Below, piece after piece: positions 1-8,879 of a DNA stretch of 64,000 nt. A program made the position numbers and the translations under genes. Within the stretch, counting starts at the first letter, position 1. The number at the start of each line of letters is the position of its first letter. Source of the stretch: Frigoribacterium faeni. Lineage in GTDB: Bacteria; Actinomycetota; Actinomycetes; Actinomycetales; Microbacteriaceae. The notes below the pieces were generated by a model that did no database searches, was not told the origin of the DNA, and saw only the letters and a list, made by a program, of their open reading frames with translations. Location: NCBI RefSeq assembly GCF_007988805.1, contig NZ_BJUV01000003.1:62001-126000 (forward strand), read 5' to 3'.

Positions 1-19
1 CGACGGACGCGAGGGCGTC

Positions 20-436
20 ATGGCGAGCGTGGTGGACGAGATCGGCTCGATGATGGTCGAGGCGAAGCGCACCATCGCCGCCGCGGCCTCGCGCTTCGAC
101 CCCGACGTGCCGCCGTCGGCGTTCTACGTGCTGCGCTACGTGATGAAGCACCAGCCCTGCACGGCCGGCGACATCGTCAAGGCGATGGCGATGGACAAGA
201 GCGCCGTGAGCCGCCAGGTGACCCTGCTGCGCGAGGCCGACTTCGTCGACATGGTGCCGGACGCCGCCGACGGCCGGGTCATGCTGCTGCGCAGCACGGC
301 CCGCGCCGACAGCCGCATGCTCGAGGTGCGGCACGAGAACCGCGCCGTGTTCCGCAGCCACGTCGAGGGCTGGACGGACGACGAGCTGGCCCAGTTCGCC
401 GGCTGGCTCCGCCGCTTCAACACCCCGGCGAGCTAG
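20..436 (+). CDS. MarR-family transcriptional regulator (5' end may lie outside window)
   Basis: Small winged-helix protein of the MarR type. The middle holds a helix-turn-helix (TAGDIVKAMAMDKSAVSRQVTLL, roughly residues 48-70, described here in part: the recognition helix is DKSAVSRQV), followed by a wing with the D-x-R motif (DAADGR) typical of MarR proteins. Family members bind small phenolic or lipophilic ligands and repress nearby exporters or redox enzymes. The frame stays open upstream to base 2, so the true start could precede the window; the ATG at 20 has only a weak GAGGG before it. It converges on the alcohol dehydrogenase at 512-1555 across a shared terminator. Target unknown. Confidence 0.8.
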   Translation: MASVVDEIGSMMVEAKRTIAAAASRFDPDVPPSAFYVLRYVMKHQPCTAGDIVKAMAMDKSAVSRQVTLLREADFVDMVPDAADGRVMLLRSTARADSRMLEVRHENRAVFRSHVEGWTDDELAQFAGWLRRFNTPAS

Positions 437-458
437 CCGCTCGTCGCCTCGCGCCGGT

Positions 459-501
459 ACGACGAAGGCCCCCTCCCGCGATGGGTGGGGGCCTTCGTCG
501 T
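459..501. terminator. Bidirectional hairpin terminator
   Basis: Perfect 15-bp inverted repeat (459-473 with 487-501, arm ACGACGAAGGCCCCC) around a 13-base loop, lying between two convergent genes. There is no long T tract, as is usual for actinobacterial terminators. Confidence 0.8.
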
Positions 502-511
502 GCGGTGGGCG

Positions 512-1555
512 CTAGATCGTGGCGGTGTCGATCACGAAGCGGTAGCGGACCTTGCTGGCGACGACGCGCTCGTAGGCGTCGTCGACGTCGTCCGCGCTGA
601 TCGTCTCGATCTCGGCGCCGATGCGGTGCTCGGCGCAGAAGTCGAGCATCTCCTGCGTCTCGGGGATCCCGCCGATGTTCGAGCCGGCGAGGCTGCGGCG
701 TCCGCCGATGAGCGAGCCGGCCCGGAACGACTGCGGGTTCTCGGGCAGACCGACGAACACCATCGTGCCGTTGAGGCGGAGGGTGCGGGCGTAGGCGTCG
801 ATGTCCATGTCTGCCGAGATCGTGTTGATGATCAGGTCGAACGAGCTCTTCAGCCGGCCGAACGTCTCGGGGTCGCTCGACGCGTAGTAGTGGTCGGCGC
901 CGAGCTTGAGGCCGTCCTCCTGCTTGGAGAGCGTCTGGCTGATGACGGTGACCTCGGCGCCCATGGCGTGGGCGATCTTGACGGCCATGTGGCCGAGCCC
1001 GCCCATGCCGACGACGGCGACCTTCTTGCCGGGGCCGGCGCCCCAGTGCTTCAGGGGCGAGTAGGTCGTGATGCCGGCGCAGAGCAGCGGCGCGGCCTCG
1101 TCGAGCGAGATGCCCTCGGGGATCGACAGCACGTAGTTCTCGTCGGCGACGATCTGCTTGGCGTAGCCGCCGTAGGTGGGCTCGCCCGAGTACTGGCGGC
1201 CGTTGTAGGTCGCGACGTTGCCCTTGACGCAGAACTGCTGCTCGCCGGCGAGGCAGTTCTCGCACTCGCGGCAGCTGTCGACGAAGCAGCCGATGCCGAC
1301 GCGGTCGCCGACCCGGTGCTTGGTGACGTCGGAGCCGACCTCGGTGACGATGCCGGCGATCTCGTGGCCGGGGACCATCGGGAAGATGGCCTCGCCCCAC
1401 TCCTCGCGGGCCTGGTGGATGTCGCTGTGGCAGATGCCGGCGAACGCGATGTCGATCTGGACGTCGTTCGGGCCGACGTCGCGCAGCTCGACGGTGGAGT
1501 GCTCGAAGGGGGCGCCGGCGGACGGCGTCAGCAGGACGGGGACGGTGGTGGGCAT
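512..1555 (-). CDS. Zinc-dependent NAD(P) alcohol dehydrogenase (YahK/AdhC-like)
   Basis: Medium-chain dehydrogenase of the cinnamyl-alcohol/YahK/AdhC group, reducing aldehydes with NADPH in the cytoplasm. Catalytic zinc ligands are Cys42 (GICHSD), His64-Glu65 (GHE) and Cys159 (LLCAG). The four structural-zinc cysteines are at 95, 98, 101 and 109. The Rossmann motif GMGGLG is at about 183-188. At 347 residues it is full length. The ATG at 1555 has a good Shine-Dalgarno (GGAGGT) 7 bases upstream. It stands alone between a terminator and the ROK kinase. The physiological substrate cannot be told from sequence. Confidence 0.92.
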   Translation of the reverse strand: MPTTVPVLLTPSAGAPFEHSTVELRDVGPNDVQIDIAFAGICHSDIHQAREEWGEAIFPMVPGHEIAGIVTEVGSDVTKHRVGDRVGIGCFVDSCRECENCLAGEQQFCVKGNVATYNGRQYSGEPTYGGYAKQIVADENYVLSIPEGISLDEAAPLLCAGITTYSPLKHWGAGPGKKVAVVGMGGLGHMAVKIAHAMGAEVTVISQTLSKQEDGLKLGADHYYASSDPETFGRLKSSFDLIINTISADMDIDAYARTLRLNGTMVFVGLPENPQSFRAGSLIGGRRSLAGSNIGGIPETQEMLDFCAEHRIGAEIETISADDVDDAYERVVASKVRYRFVIDTATI

Positions 1556-1690
1556 GGGATACCTCCGTGTGGTGGGTGGGTGCGCGCCTCGGGGCGCGCC
1601 GAATACCGACGACGTTGTGGGGTTGTCTCCACCCTAGGCCGAACGCCCGACAGCCGTTCCCAGCGATCCGGGACCCCGAGGAGGCGCGGC

Positions 1691-2632
1691 TCAGCCGAGC
1701 AGGTCGGCCTGCCAGACGAGGGCCGCGGCCCCGACGAGCGGGCTCTCGTCGCTGAGGCCCGAGCGGACGACGCGGACGCGACGGGCGTACTCGTTGACCG
1801 GCGCCTCCTGCACGGACGCGCGCACCAGGTCGAGGTAGTCGTCGCTGACGCGCGAGAAGCCGCCGCCGATGGCGACCACGTCGAGATCGAGCAGCGTCGT
1901 GACCGACGAGACGGCCTCGCCGACGGCGTTCGCCGAGCGCCGGACGGCCGCGACGGCGATCTCGTCGCCCGCGACGTAGCCGGCCGCGAGGTCCTCGCCG
2001 CGCTCGCCCTGCCAGCCCTGCTCACGCGCCCAGGCGACGACGTTGGGGCCGGACGCGATGACCTCGAGGGTGGCGGCCCAGGCGCTCTCCCCGGCGGGTC
2101 GGTCGGCGATCTGGATCTGGCCGATGTGACCGGCGTTGCCCGTGCCTCCCGACAGGAGCCGCCCGTTGACGATGAGCCCGCCGCCGACGCCGGTCGAGAC
2201 GGTGATGGCGAGGGCGTTGTCGACGCCCTGGGTGGCTCCGACCCAGTGCTCGGCGAGGGCCAGGCTGACGCCGTCGAGCCGGAGGGTGACGGGCGCGGCG
2301 TCGGGCAGCACCGAGGCGGCGAGGGCGGCGACCTGTTCGCGCAGCGGGTAGCCGCGCCAGGCGTGCAGGTTGATCGGCGAGACCGTCCCGTGCACGAGGT
2401 CGACGGGGCCGGCGCTGCCGATGCCCGCGCCGACGAGGGTGTCGCCGTCGGGAAGGGCCGCGAGGGCGTGGGCGACGACGGCGCGCACGGCCTCGGCGAG
2501 CTCGTCGGAGGTCGACCCGGCGCCGGTCGGGCGGCGGTCGCGGCTTCCATCGAGCAGGGCTCCGTCGGAGGCGACCAGCGCCGCCTCGACCTTCGTTCCG
2601 CCCACGTCGACGGCCAATGCGTATTCGCTCAC
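1691..2632 (-). CDS. ROK-family sugar kinase
   Basis: ROK family sugar kinase, 313 residues, starting at GTG 2632. The phosphate loop DVGGTK is at residues 9-14 and TGVGGG at 147-152. The sugar-binding signature reads AGHIGQ (about 167-172), which is closer to N-acetylmannosamine kinases (AGHIGH) than to glucokinases (AGEIGH). The CxCGxxGC zinc motif usual in ROK kinases is absent. A TACGCT box lies 7 bases before the GTG, so the transcript is probably leaderless. It is divergent from a PfkB kinase with about 100 bp between them, suggesting a shared sugar-phosphorylation role. The substrate is unknown. Confidence 0.85.
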   Translation of the reverse strand: MSEYALAVDVGGTKVEAALVASDGALLDGSRDRRPTGAGSTSDELAEAVRAVVAHALAALPDGDTLVGAGIGSAGPVDLVHGTVSPINLHAWRGYPLREQVAALAASVLPDAAPVTLRLDGVSLALAEHWVGATQGVDNALAITVSTGVGGGLIVNGRLLSGGTGNAGHIGQIQIADRPAGESAWAATLEVIASGPNVVAWAREQGWQGERGEDLAAGYVAGDEIAVAAVRRSANAVGEAVSSVTTLLDLDVVAIGGGFSRVSDDYLDLVRASVQEAPVNEYARRVRVVRSGLSDESPLVGAAALVWQADLLG

Positions 2633-2735
2633 GGGGGCAAGCGTACTGGGGGCGTGCGCCCTCGCCGCGTGCGGGAATAGGGTGATCTGCCGGCGCGCAC
2701 CGCACCGGTGCCGACACAGGGACGAAAGGTGCCCC

Positions 2736-3644
2736 ATGCCCACCACCGACGGTCGGGTCGCCGTTCTCGGCGACGCCCTCATCGACGAGCTCCGCACCGA
2801 CGACGGGTCGACCGACCACGTCGGGGGAGCGGGGCTCAACGTCGCGGTGGGGCTGAGCCGGCTCGGCGTGCCGACGACGCTGCTCGCCTCGGTCGGCGAC
2901 GACGCCGACGGCGACTCGATCCGGGCGTTCCTCGCCGACCACGGGGTCGAGCTGATCGCCACGGTGAACCCGCTCGGCACCGGCCGTGCGGTGTCGCTGC
3001 GGGTCGACGGCGAACCGACCTACGTCTTCACCGACGCGGCCGTCGCGCGTGGCCTCGACTTCTCGGCGGAGCAGCTGACCGCTCTCGAGGCGGCCCCGCT
3101 CGTCGCCGTCAGCTCGTATCCGTTCGACGACTCCGTGCTGACCGACCGACTGCTCGACGTGGTCGGCAGGACGCCGTCACGGCTGGTCGTCGACCCCAAC
3201 CCCCGGCCGGGGTTCCTGCCGGGCGGCGACGCCCAGGCGGCCGCCTTCGGAGCCGGGTTCGCCCGCGTGGCCGCGGCGTGCCTCCTGGTCAAGGTCGGCG
3301 ACGACGATGCGGCGCTGGTCGCCGACGGCGGGCTGTCGGACTGGCAGGAGGCGCTGCTCGCCGCCGGTGCCGGGGGAGTGCTCGCGACGCGGGGCTCCGA
3401 CGGGGCGAGCCTGCAGCTGGCCGGCCGGCCCGAGCTGCGGCGCGGCATCTCGACCGCCGAGGGCGAGGTCGTCGACACGATGGGGGCCGGCGACGCGACC
3501 TTCGCCGCCATCGTCTCCTCGCTGCTCGTCGACCGTCGCGAGCCCGGCTCGGTGGACTGGGCCGACGCGCTCGAGCGGGCGATGGACGTCGCGGCCGCCA
3601 CGGTGCGCGCGCCGGGCGCCCTGCTGCGCTCGCCGAGCCTCTAG
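2736..3644 (+). CDS. PfkB-family carbohydrate kinase
   Basis: Ribokinase-fold kinase, 302 residues. The N-terminal GGAGLNVA motif (about 30-37) marks the sugar-binding lid region and the C-terminal DTMGAGDATFAA holds the anion hole and catalytic Asp253. The ATG at 2736 follows a GAAAGG ribosome-binding site by about 7 bases. Family members phosphorylate fructose, ribose or related sugars using ATP. It is divergent from the ROK kinase, and convergent with the oxidoreductase downstream (22 bp gap). Fructokinase is a reasonable guess but specificity is not shown. Confidence 0.88.
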   Translation: MPTTDGRVAVLGDALIDELRTDDGSTDHVGGAGLNVAVGLSRLGVPTTLLASVGDDADGDSIRAFLADHGVELIATVNPLGTGRAVSLRVDGEPTYVFTDAAVARGLDFSAEQLTALEAAPLVAVSSYPFDDSVLTDRLLDVVGRTPSRLVVDPNPRPGFLPGGDAQAAAFGAGFARVAAACLLVKVGDDDAALVADGGLSDWQEALLAAGAGGVLATRGSDGASLQLAGRPELRRGISTAEGEVVDTMGAGDATFAAIVSSLLVDRREPGSVDWADALERAMDVAAATVRAPGALLRSPSL

Positions 3645-3666
3645 CGCCGGCGGGTCGCGCGCGGCG

Positions 3667-4668
3667 TCAGGCGCTCGCCTCGTGGGTGCTCCGCGCCTTG
3701 CCCGACAGGTACCAGTGCGAGCGGGCCCCGGTCTCGACGGGCTGCATGCCCACGACGACCTTGCCGCGGGAGTGCTTCTCGGCCAGGTCGTCGAAGGCCT
3801 GCGCGATGTAGTCGAACGGGTAGAAGCCCGAGATGAGCACGCGCACCTTGTTCTCGGCGATGAGCTTGGCGAGGGCGGCGAGGATCATCGCGGGCTCGGC
3901 GTCGTCGCGCTCCGGCCGGATGTAGCGCACCTCGAGGTCGAGCCGGTGCTCGCTCGAGCTGAACCGCGACGGCGCGACCCCGAGGGCCTCGGCCAGGTCG
4001 GGGTTGTCCCCTCCGAAGTTGTCGATGAACGCGGTGACGGGGCGACCGGCCGCCTCCTCGATCCGCTGCTGCAGGCCGTCGCCGTAGGTGATCGGCGTGA
4101 CGCCGATCGATCGCAGGTAGTCGTGGTTCGGCGGGCTGCAGGTGCCGATCACCTTGGCTCCCGCCGCGAGGGCCAGCTGGCACTCGATGTGACCGACCCC
4201 GCCCGCGGCGGCCGTGATGACGACGACGTCCCCGGTGCCGAGGTGCAGCGAGCGCACGACGTCGTACGCGGTGACCCCGGCGAGGTAGAGCCCGCCGGCG
4301 ACCTCCCACGACACGTGCGGCGGCTTCGTGACGATCGACGAGGCCGGGACGGTCACGAAGGTCGCGTGCGCGCCGCCGCCGATGGCGTGACCGATCACCT
4401 CGGCGCCCACCGAGAAGTCCCGCACGGCCGAGCCGCGCTTCTTGACGATCCCGGCGAAGCACGAGCCCTGCCGGGCGGGGAACTCGAGCGGCAGCCGGTC
4501 GGCGAAGTCGCCGAGCCGGATGAAGTTCTCGATGTGGTTGAGACCCGCGCAGACGACCTCGACGACGACCTCGTCGTCGCCCGGCACGGGCATCTCCTGG
4601 GGGACGAAGTGCAGTTCGTCGACGTCGCCGTAGCGATCGAACTCGACGGTCTTCCCTGAGCGACTCAT
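3667..4668 (-). CDS. Zinc-less medium-chain (quinone oxidoreductase-type) dehydrogenase
   Basis: NADP-binding medium-chain reductase, 333 residues. It has the N-terminal GroES-like fold and the quinone-oxidoreductase nucleotide motif AAAGGVG (about 153-159). None of the zinc-ligand clusters seen in the dehydrogenase at 512-1555 is present. It probably reduces quinones or alpha,beta-unsaturated carbonyls. The ATG at 4668 has a textbook AGGAGGT ribosome-binding site. It is a single gene by spacing; the substrate is unknown. Confidence 0.85.
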   Translation of the reverse strand: MSRSGKTVEFDRYGDVDELHFVPQEMPVPGDDEVVVEVVCAGLNHIENFIRLGDFADRLPLEFPARQGSCFAGIVKKRGSAVRDFSVGAEVIGHAIGGGAHATFVTVPASSIVTKPPHVSWEVAGGLYLAGVTAYDVVRSLHLGTGDVVVITAAAGGVGHIECQLALAAGAKVIGTCSPPNHDYLRSIGVTPITYGDGLQQRIEEAAGRPVTAFIDNFGGDNPDLAEALGVAPSRFSSSEHRLDLEVRYIRPERDDAEPAMILAALAKLIAENKVRVLISGFYPFDYIAQAFDDLAEKHSRGKVVVGMQPVETGARSHWYLSGKARSTHEASA

Positions 4669-4776
4669 GGCCTACCTCCTCGTGGCGTTGACTGATTCTG
4701 CGCCTCCCGGGGCCCGTCCGTCCGCAGGGCGGGGATCGGAGGAGGCGCGGTGTCGTCCGCGACGGGGAGTCGCGTC

Positions 4777-5673
4777 TCAGAGCGCGTCGGCGGACACCCC
4801 GAACGTGTCGCAGGCCGTGGCCCCGCCGGCCCGGCCGGTGTCGAACCAGCGCTGGCGCTGCTCGGCGGAACCGTGCGTCCAGGTGTCGGAGTCGACCTGG
4901 CCGCCGGAGGCCGCCTGGATGCGGTCGTCGCCCACTGCGGCGGCGGCGTCGAGGGCGTCGGCGATCTGCGCGTCGGTGACCGGCTCGAGGAACGTCGTGC
5001 CGGAGTCGTCCGTCACGGTGGAGGCGGAGCCGACCCAGGCCCCGGCGTAGCAGTCGGCCTGCACCTCGAGGCGGATCGTGTCCGACCCGGGCCCGGTGGC
5101 GCTGCGGTCGGCGCGGTCGAACGCGCCGCTCAGCTGCTGGATGTGGTGGCCCCACTCGTGGCCGACCACGTACATCTGCGCCAACGGGCCGGCGCTCGCG
5201 CCGTACTGCTCGCGCAGCTGGTCGAAGAAGTCGGTGTCGACGTAGAGGGCCCGGTCGGGCGGGCAGTAGAACGGGCCGGTCGCGCTCGTCGCGCCGCCGC
5301 AGCCGGTGTCGACCGACGACGTGAAGAGGAAGAACTCGGGGGTGGCGTAGTCGCCGATGCCGAGCTGCGGCGCCTCGGCCGCCCAGTAGGTGTCGAGCGA
5401 GTCGGCCGCTCCGGCCATGCGGCAGTCGATGCTCGCGTTGGCGTCGGCCCCGGTCGTGCAGCCCTCGAGCGCCGTCGACTCGACCTGCTGGGGCGTGCCG
5501 AGCGACTGCCCGTCGAGCAGGCCGCTGAGGTTGACGCCGGTGAACTGGTTGACGAGCGCCACGACGATCACGGCGACGATGCCCACACCGCCGGCGGCGA
5601 CGCCGGTCGTGCGACCGCGGCCCCGCCGCTTCACCTTGCTGCTGTCGATGCGGGCGTCGTCGTTGAATGACAT
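4777..5673 (-). CDS. Neutral zinc metallopeptidase, YpfJ-like, membrane anchored
   Basis: Member of the putative neutral zinc metallopeptidase family (YpfJ type, Pfam Zn_peptidase). A basic N-terminus precedes one transmembrane helix (about 25-43), placing the enzyme domain outside the cell. The family signature GCGGATSATGPFYCPPD is at about 124-140 and the zinc-binding HEWGH at about 172-176. A TATCTT box 6 bases before the ATG suggests a leaderless message. The cellular substrate of the family is not known. Confidence 0.9.
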   Translation of the reverse strand: MSFNDDARIDSSKVKRRGRGRTTGVAAGGVGIVAVIVVALVNQFTGVNLSGLLDGQSLGTPQQVESTALEGCTTGADANASIDCRMAGAADSLDTYWAAEAPQLGIGDYATPEFFLFTSSVDTGCGGATSATGPFYCPPDRALYVDTDFFDQLREQYGASAGPLAQMYVVGHEWGHHIQQLSGAFDRADRSATGPGSDTIRLEVQADCYAGAWVGSASTVTDDSGTTFLEPVTDAQIADALDAAAAVGDDRIQAASGGQVDSDTWTHGSAEQRQRWFDTGRAGGATACDTFGVSADAL

Positions 5674-5701
5674 GCGTCAGAAGATACGCCCGGTGCGAGC
5701 C

Positions 5702-6124
5702 TCAGGACTGGTCGGCGGCCTCGGCGCGCTCGCGCTCGGCGCGCAGGAGCGCCCGTCCGGCGTCGCGGTCCTTGACGCGCTGCTCCTCCTCGCGCACCTC
5801 GGCGAGGTTCGCCCGCTCGGTGACGAGCCAGGCCGGCATCTCCTCGAGCAGCGCGTGGATCTCGTCCGTGGTCAGGGCGTCGTCGACGCCCGCGCGGGCG
5901 AGGCCCGAGATCGTGACGCCGAGCTTCTGGGCGACGACGGGGCGGGGGTGCGGGCCGGTGCGGCGCAGCTCGGCCAGCCACTCGGGCGGCTCGGCGCTGA
6001 GCGCGGCGAACTCGTCGCGCGTCAGGGGGGTGGTCTGGAACGACTCGGGCGTCGCCGGCAGGTGCACCCCGAGCTTCTTCGCGGCCGTGAAGGGCTTGAG
6101 GGTCTGCGGGGTCTTCGGGGTCAT
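5702..6124 (-). CDS. DUF5997 family protein
   Basis: 140-residue soluble protein matching the actinobacterial DUF5997 pattern. It has TPKTxQTLKPxTAAKKLGVxLPATP at the N-terminus, two repeated modules in which a short helix pair ends in PEWL or PAWL (about 47-50 and 95-98), and GPHPRPVVAQKLGVTISGLARAG between them. The repeated LGV.. helix-turn units look helix-turn-helix-like. It is divergent from the LysR-substrate-domain protein at 6193 with 68 bp between; this pairing is conserved in actinobacteria. Function unknown; a joint regulatory unit is an inference. Confidence 0.8.
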   Translation of the reverse strand: MTPKTPQTLKPFTAAKKLGVHLPATPESFQTTPLTRDEFAALSAEPPEWLAELRRTGPHPRPVVAQKLGVTISGLARAGVDDALTTDEIHALLEEMPAWLVTERANLAEVREEEQRVKDRDAGRALLRAERERAEAADQS

Positions 6125-6192
6125 GACCGCAAGGGTACCGGTTGCACCGGGCCGGGCAGGTGCCGGGACGACCTCCCCGGTAGCCTGGGCCG

Positions 6193-6912
6193 ATGACGAC
6201 CGAGCCGACCCGCGCCTCCTTCCGCATCGGGTTCGTGCCCGGGGTCACGCTGTCGAAGTGGTCCCGCCTGTGGGAGGAGCGACGCGACGACCTCCCGCTC
6301 GAGATCGTCGAGGTCGAGGCCGAGCAGGCGCTCGCCGCGCTCTCCGGCGACGCACCCGTCGACATGGTGCTCGCGCGGCTCCCGCTCGCGACGGGCGACG
6401 AGCACTCGGTGATCCGGCTGTACGACGAGCGCGCCGTGGCCGTCCTGTCGAAGGACCACGCCCTGGCCGAGCTCGGCATCGAGCACGAGCTGACCTCGGC
6501 CGACCTCGCCGGCGAGACCCGGCACGATCTCGACCCGGCGCTCTCGGCGGCTCAGGCGATCGACGTCGCGGCGACCGGGTCCGGCGTCGCCGTCGTGCCG
6601 CAGTCGATCGCGCGACTGCACTCGCGCGGCGGGCTGACCTACCGGTTCGTCTCCGACCTCGAGCCGACCACGGTCGCGCTGGTCTGGCTTGCCGAGACCA
6701 CGGACGACGACGCCGACGACTTCATCGGCGTCGTGCGCGGGCGCACGGCCCGGAGCTCGAGGTCGCGGAGGCGCGACGAACCCGAGCAGGCGGCTCCCGC
6801 CACGAAGGGCTCGGCCCCCGACCCCCGCGGGGCCAAGCCCAAGCGGACGCCGCCCAAGGGCCGCGGTCCGCAGCGCGGCACGGGTCGCAGCCGCCCTCGT
6901 CGCGGACGCTGA
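6193..6912 (+). CDS. LysR-type substrate-binding domain protein without DNA-binding domain
   Basis: 239 residues. The first 180 resemble the effector-binding domain of LysR regulators (begins FRIGFVPGVTLSKWSRLW; GSGVAVVPQSIARL near 135-150). There is no N-terminal helix-turn-helix; instead the C-terminal ~55 residues are a disordered Arg/Lys/Pro tail that could bind nucleic acid. A TAGCCT box 6 bases before the ATG implies a leaderless transcript. It is divergent from the DUF5997 gene, its usual partner. A ligand-responsive regulator acting with DUF5997 is plausible but unproven. Confidence 0.8.
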   Translation: MTTEPTRASFRIGFVPGVTLSKWSRLWEERRDDLPLEIVEVEAEQALAALSGDAPVDMVLARLPLATGDEHSVIRLYDERAVAVLSKDHALAELGIEHELTSADLAGETRHDLDPALSAAQAIDVAATGSGVAVVPQSIARLHSRGGLTYRFVSDLEPTTVALVWLAETTDDDADDFIGVVRGRTARSSRSRRRDEPEQAAPATKGSAPDPRGAKPKRTPPKGRGPQRGTGRSRPRRGR

Positions 6913-7062
6913 CCGTCGGGGTACGGCATCGGGGTACAGGAGCGGCCGTCGAGCCCCTACCCCTCGGGGCTGAGCGGGCTTCGGGCCGCCGCGGCGTAGC
7001 GTCCACGCCACGATCGCATCGACGACCGGCCGACGGCGGCCGGCGCAGACGAAGGAGGCGCG

Positions 7063-7272
7063 ATGACGTTCAGCAAGGGAGACCACGTCACCTGGAACAC
7101 CCCGCAGGGCGAGACCCACGGCACGGTCGTGGAGAAGCGCGAGAAGGAGTTCCAGCTCGACGGTCAGAAGTTCACGGCCTCCGGCGACGAGCCCTACTTC
7201 ATCGTCGAGAGCGACAAGAGCGGATCGAAGGCGGCCCACAAGGGATCGTCGCTGTCCGCGAAGAAGAGCTGA
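7063..7272 (+). CDS. DUF2945 (hypervirulence-associated TUDOR-like) small protein
   Basis: 69-residue protein with the DUF2945 pattern: FSKGDHVTWNTPQGETHGTVVEK at the start, a small beta-barrel resembling a Tudor/SH3 fold, and a Lys/Ser-rich tail. Ribosome-binding site AAGGAGG 4 bases before the ATG. It is followed 40 bp later by another small gene, probably co-transcribed. Cellular role unknown; often found among stress or plasmid-borne small proteins. Confidence 0.8.
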   Translation: MTFSKGDHVTWNTPQGETHGTVVEKREKEFQLDGQKFTASGDEPYFIVESDKSGSKAAHKGSSLSAKKS

Positions 7273-7312
7273 CCCCCACCACCCGCCGCCCGCACCCCAG
7301 AAGGAGAACACC

Positions 7313-7549
7313 ATGGCCGACCTCGCCGACGTCCGCTGGAACGACGAAGCCCGCGACAAGATCCTGACCGACGCCGACAACGTGCTCCGCGACGCCGTGC
7401 GCGACGCGGCCGCCGCCCACTCGGGCGAATCGTGGGAGGAGTCCTTCAAGGCGATCAACGACGCCGTGAAGGACCGCTTCATCGACTACGAGCCCGGCCC
7501 GGACGTGCGCAAGTACGCCGAGGCCATCGAGCGCGGCGAGTACAGCTGA
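7313..7549 (+). CDS. Small hypothetical protein
   Basis: 78-residue soluble, acidic, helical protein (WNDEARDKILTDADNVLRDAVRDAAAAHSG in the first half, two aromatic-acidic stretches after). Strong ribosome-binding site AGAAGGAG before the ATG at 7313. It sits 40 bp after the DUF2945 gene and before a strong terminator, so the two small genes form one short operon. No family recognised. Confidence 0.65.
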   Translation: MADLADVRWNDEARDKILTDADNVLRDAVRDAAAAHSGESWEESFKAINDAVKDRFIDYEPGPDVRKYAEAIERGEYS

Positions 7550-7596
7550 GCCGCGCCTCCCTCGCTCCGCCCGGCGCGCGTGCGCCGGGTCCGTTG

Positions 7597-7624
7597 ACGC
7601 CCCTCGTCCTGCGACGAGGGGCGT
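7597..7624. terminator. Bidirectional hairpin terminator
   Basis: Perfect 12-bp stem (ACGCCCCTCGTC, 7597-7608, with 7613-7624) and a 4-base loop, followed by TT. It lies between the small-gene operon and the convergent MFS gene. Confidence 0.8.
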
Positions 7625-7646
7625 TCCCGGTCCGGGCGGGGACCGG

Positions 7647-8879
7647 TCACGGTGCGGCGTCGACGGCCCTCACCCGTGAGCCGAGGGCGACGATCACCGC
7701 GACGGCGACGATCAGCGCGGCCAGCGACACGAGCGCGACCGAGGTGCCGGCGAGCTCGACCACGGGGCCGACGACCACCTCGCCGATCGGCATCCCCGCC
7801 AGCGACGCCAGGGTCAGCACCGAGAACACGCGGGCCCGGTAGACGCCCGGCACCTGCCGCTGGATCGCGACGTCGAGCGGCACGGTGAAGACCTCGAGCC
7901 CCACGCTGGCGACGAACAGGCCGACGCTGATCCAGAAGAACCAGTGCAGCGGATCGAACACCACGGGGTCGGTGGCGAAGGCGAACGAGAGCAGCAGGAG
8001 CGGGGCGGCGAGGCCGGCCGCCCCCAGGCAGGCGATCCAGAGCCGCAGGCGCCCCCGCAGGGAACCCGCCCAGAACGCCCCCGCGATGAGGCCGAGCGTC
8101 TGGACGGCCCCGGCGAAGCCCCAGAGCAGGCGTCCGAAGGTCTGATCGGCGACGAGCGGCCCGACGATCTGGACGCCGCCGGCGAAGGCGAACTGGAACG
8201 TGAAGGCGAGCGCCGCCGTCGAGGTCAGCCAGCGGGTCCGCCAGACGAAGCCCAGACCGCTCCCGAGGTCGGCCAGCACGGAGCTCCCGCCGGAGGCGCG
8301 GGCGGCGTCCCGGGGGAGCCGGACGAAGACGAGCCCGGCCGCGGCGAACACCGCCGCCCCGATGGCGAGGGCGATCCCGGAGCCCAGCGTGCCGACCACC
8401 GCCCCGCCCACCGCGAAGCCGACGACGAGGCCGACGTTCGCACCGACCCGGACGAGCACGGTCGCGTCGGTGAGCCGTTCGTCGCGCACGGTGTCGCGCA
8501 CCAGCGACATCGTCGCCGGGCCGGAGAACGCGGCCGCGGCCCCGTTGACGGCGCCGATCGCGCCGAGCGTGAGCAGCGTCTCGGTCTGCGTGAGCATCAG
8601 GACCGCGGCGACGGCCAGCGACCCGGCCGACAGCAGCGACGACGTCACGGCCACGGCCCGTCTCGAGAACCGGTCGGCCAGCGTGCCGCCGACCAGCACC
8701 AGCGCGATGTTCGGCACCGACCGGGCCGCGACGACGAGACCCAGGTCGACGGCGTCGGCCCCGAGGTCGATCGCGGCGAAGACGATCGCGAGGGGCGCGA
8801 GCCCGCTGCCGATCCACGAGAGCAGACGCCCGGTCCACAGCGCCCGGAAGGCGGGGATCCTCAGCAGCGTCCACGGCAC
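7647..8879 (-). CDS. MFS exporter
   Basis: 410-residue major-facilitator protein with about 12 hydrophobic helices. The cytoplasmic loop after helix 2 carries the motif A-like GGTLADRFSRR (about 63-73). It resembles the enterobactin-exporter/MFS_3 group of drug and siderophore efflux pumps. The ATG at 8879 starts directly at the first helix (MPWTLLRIPAFRALWTGRLLS, cut here). It is divergent from the TetR gene at 9005, a common arrangement for a repressor and its exporter. Substrate unknown. Confidence 0.85.
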   Translation of the reverse strand: MPWTLLRIPAFRALWTGRLLSWIGSGLAPLAIVFAAIDLGADAVDLGLVVAARSVPNIALVLVGGTLADRFSRRAVAVTSSLLSAGSLAVAAVLMLTQTETLLTLGAIGAVNGAAAAFSGPATMSLVRDTVRDERLTDATVLVRVGANVGLVVGFAVGGAVVGTLGSGIALAIGAAVFAAAGLVFVRLPRDAARASGGSSVLADLGSGLGFVWRTRWLTSTAALAFTFQFAFAGGVQIVGPLVADQTFGRLLWGFAGAVQTLGLIAGAFWAGSLRGRLRLWIACLGAAGLAAPLLLLSFAFATDPVVFDPLHWFFWISVGLFVASVGLEVFTVPLDVAIQRQVPGVYRARVFSVLTLASLAGMPIGEVVVGPVVELAGTSVALVSLAALIVAVAVIVALGSRVRAVDAAP

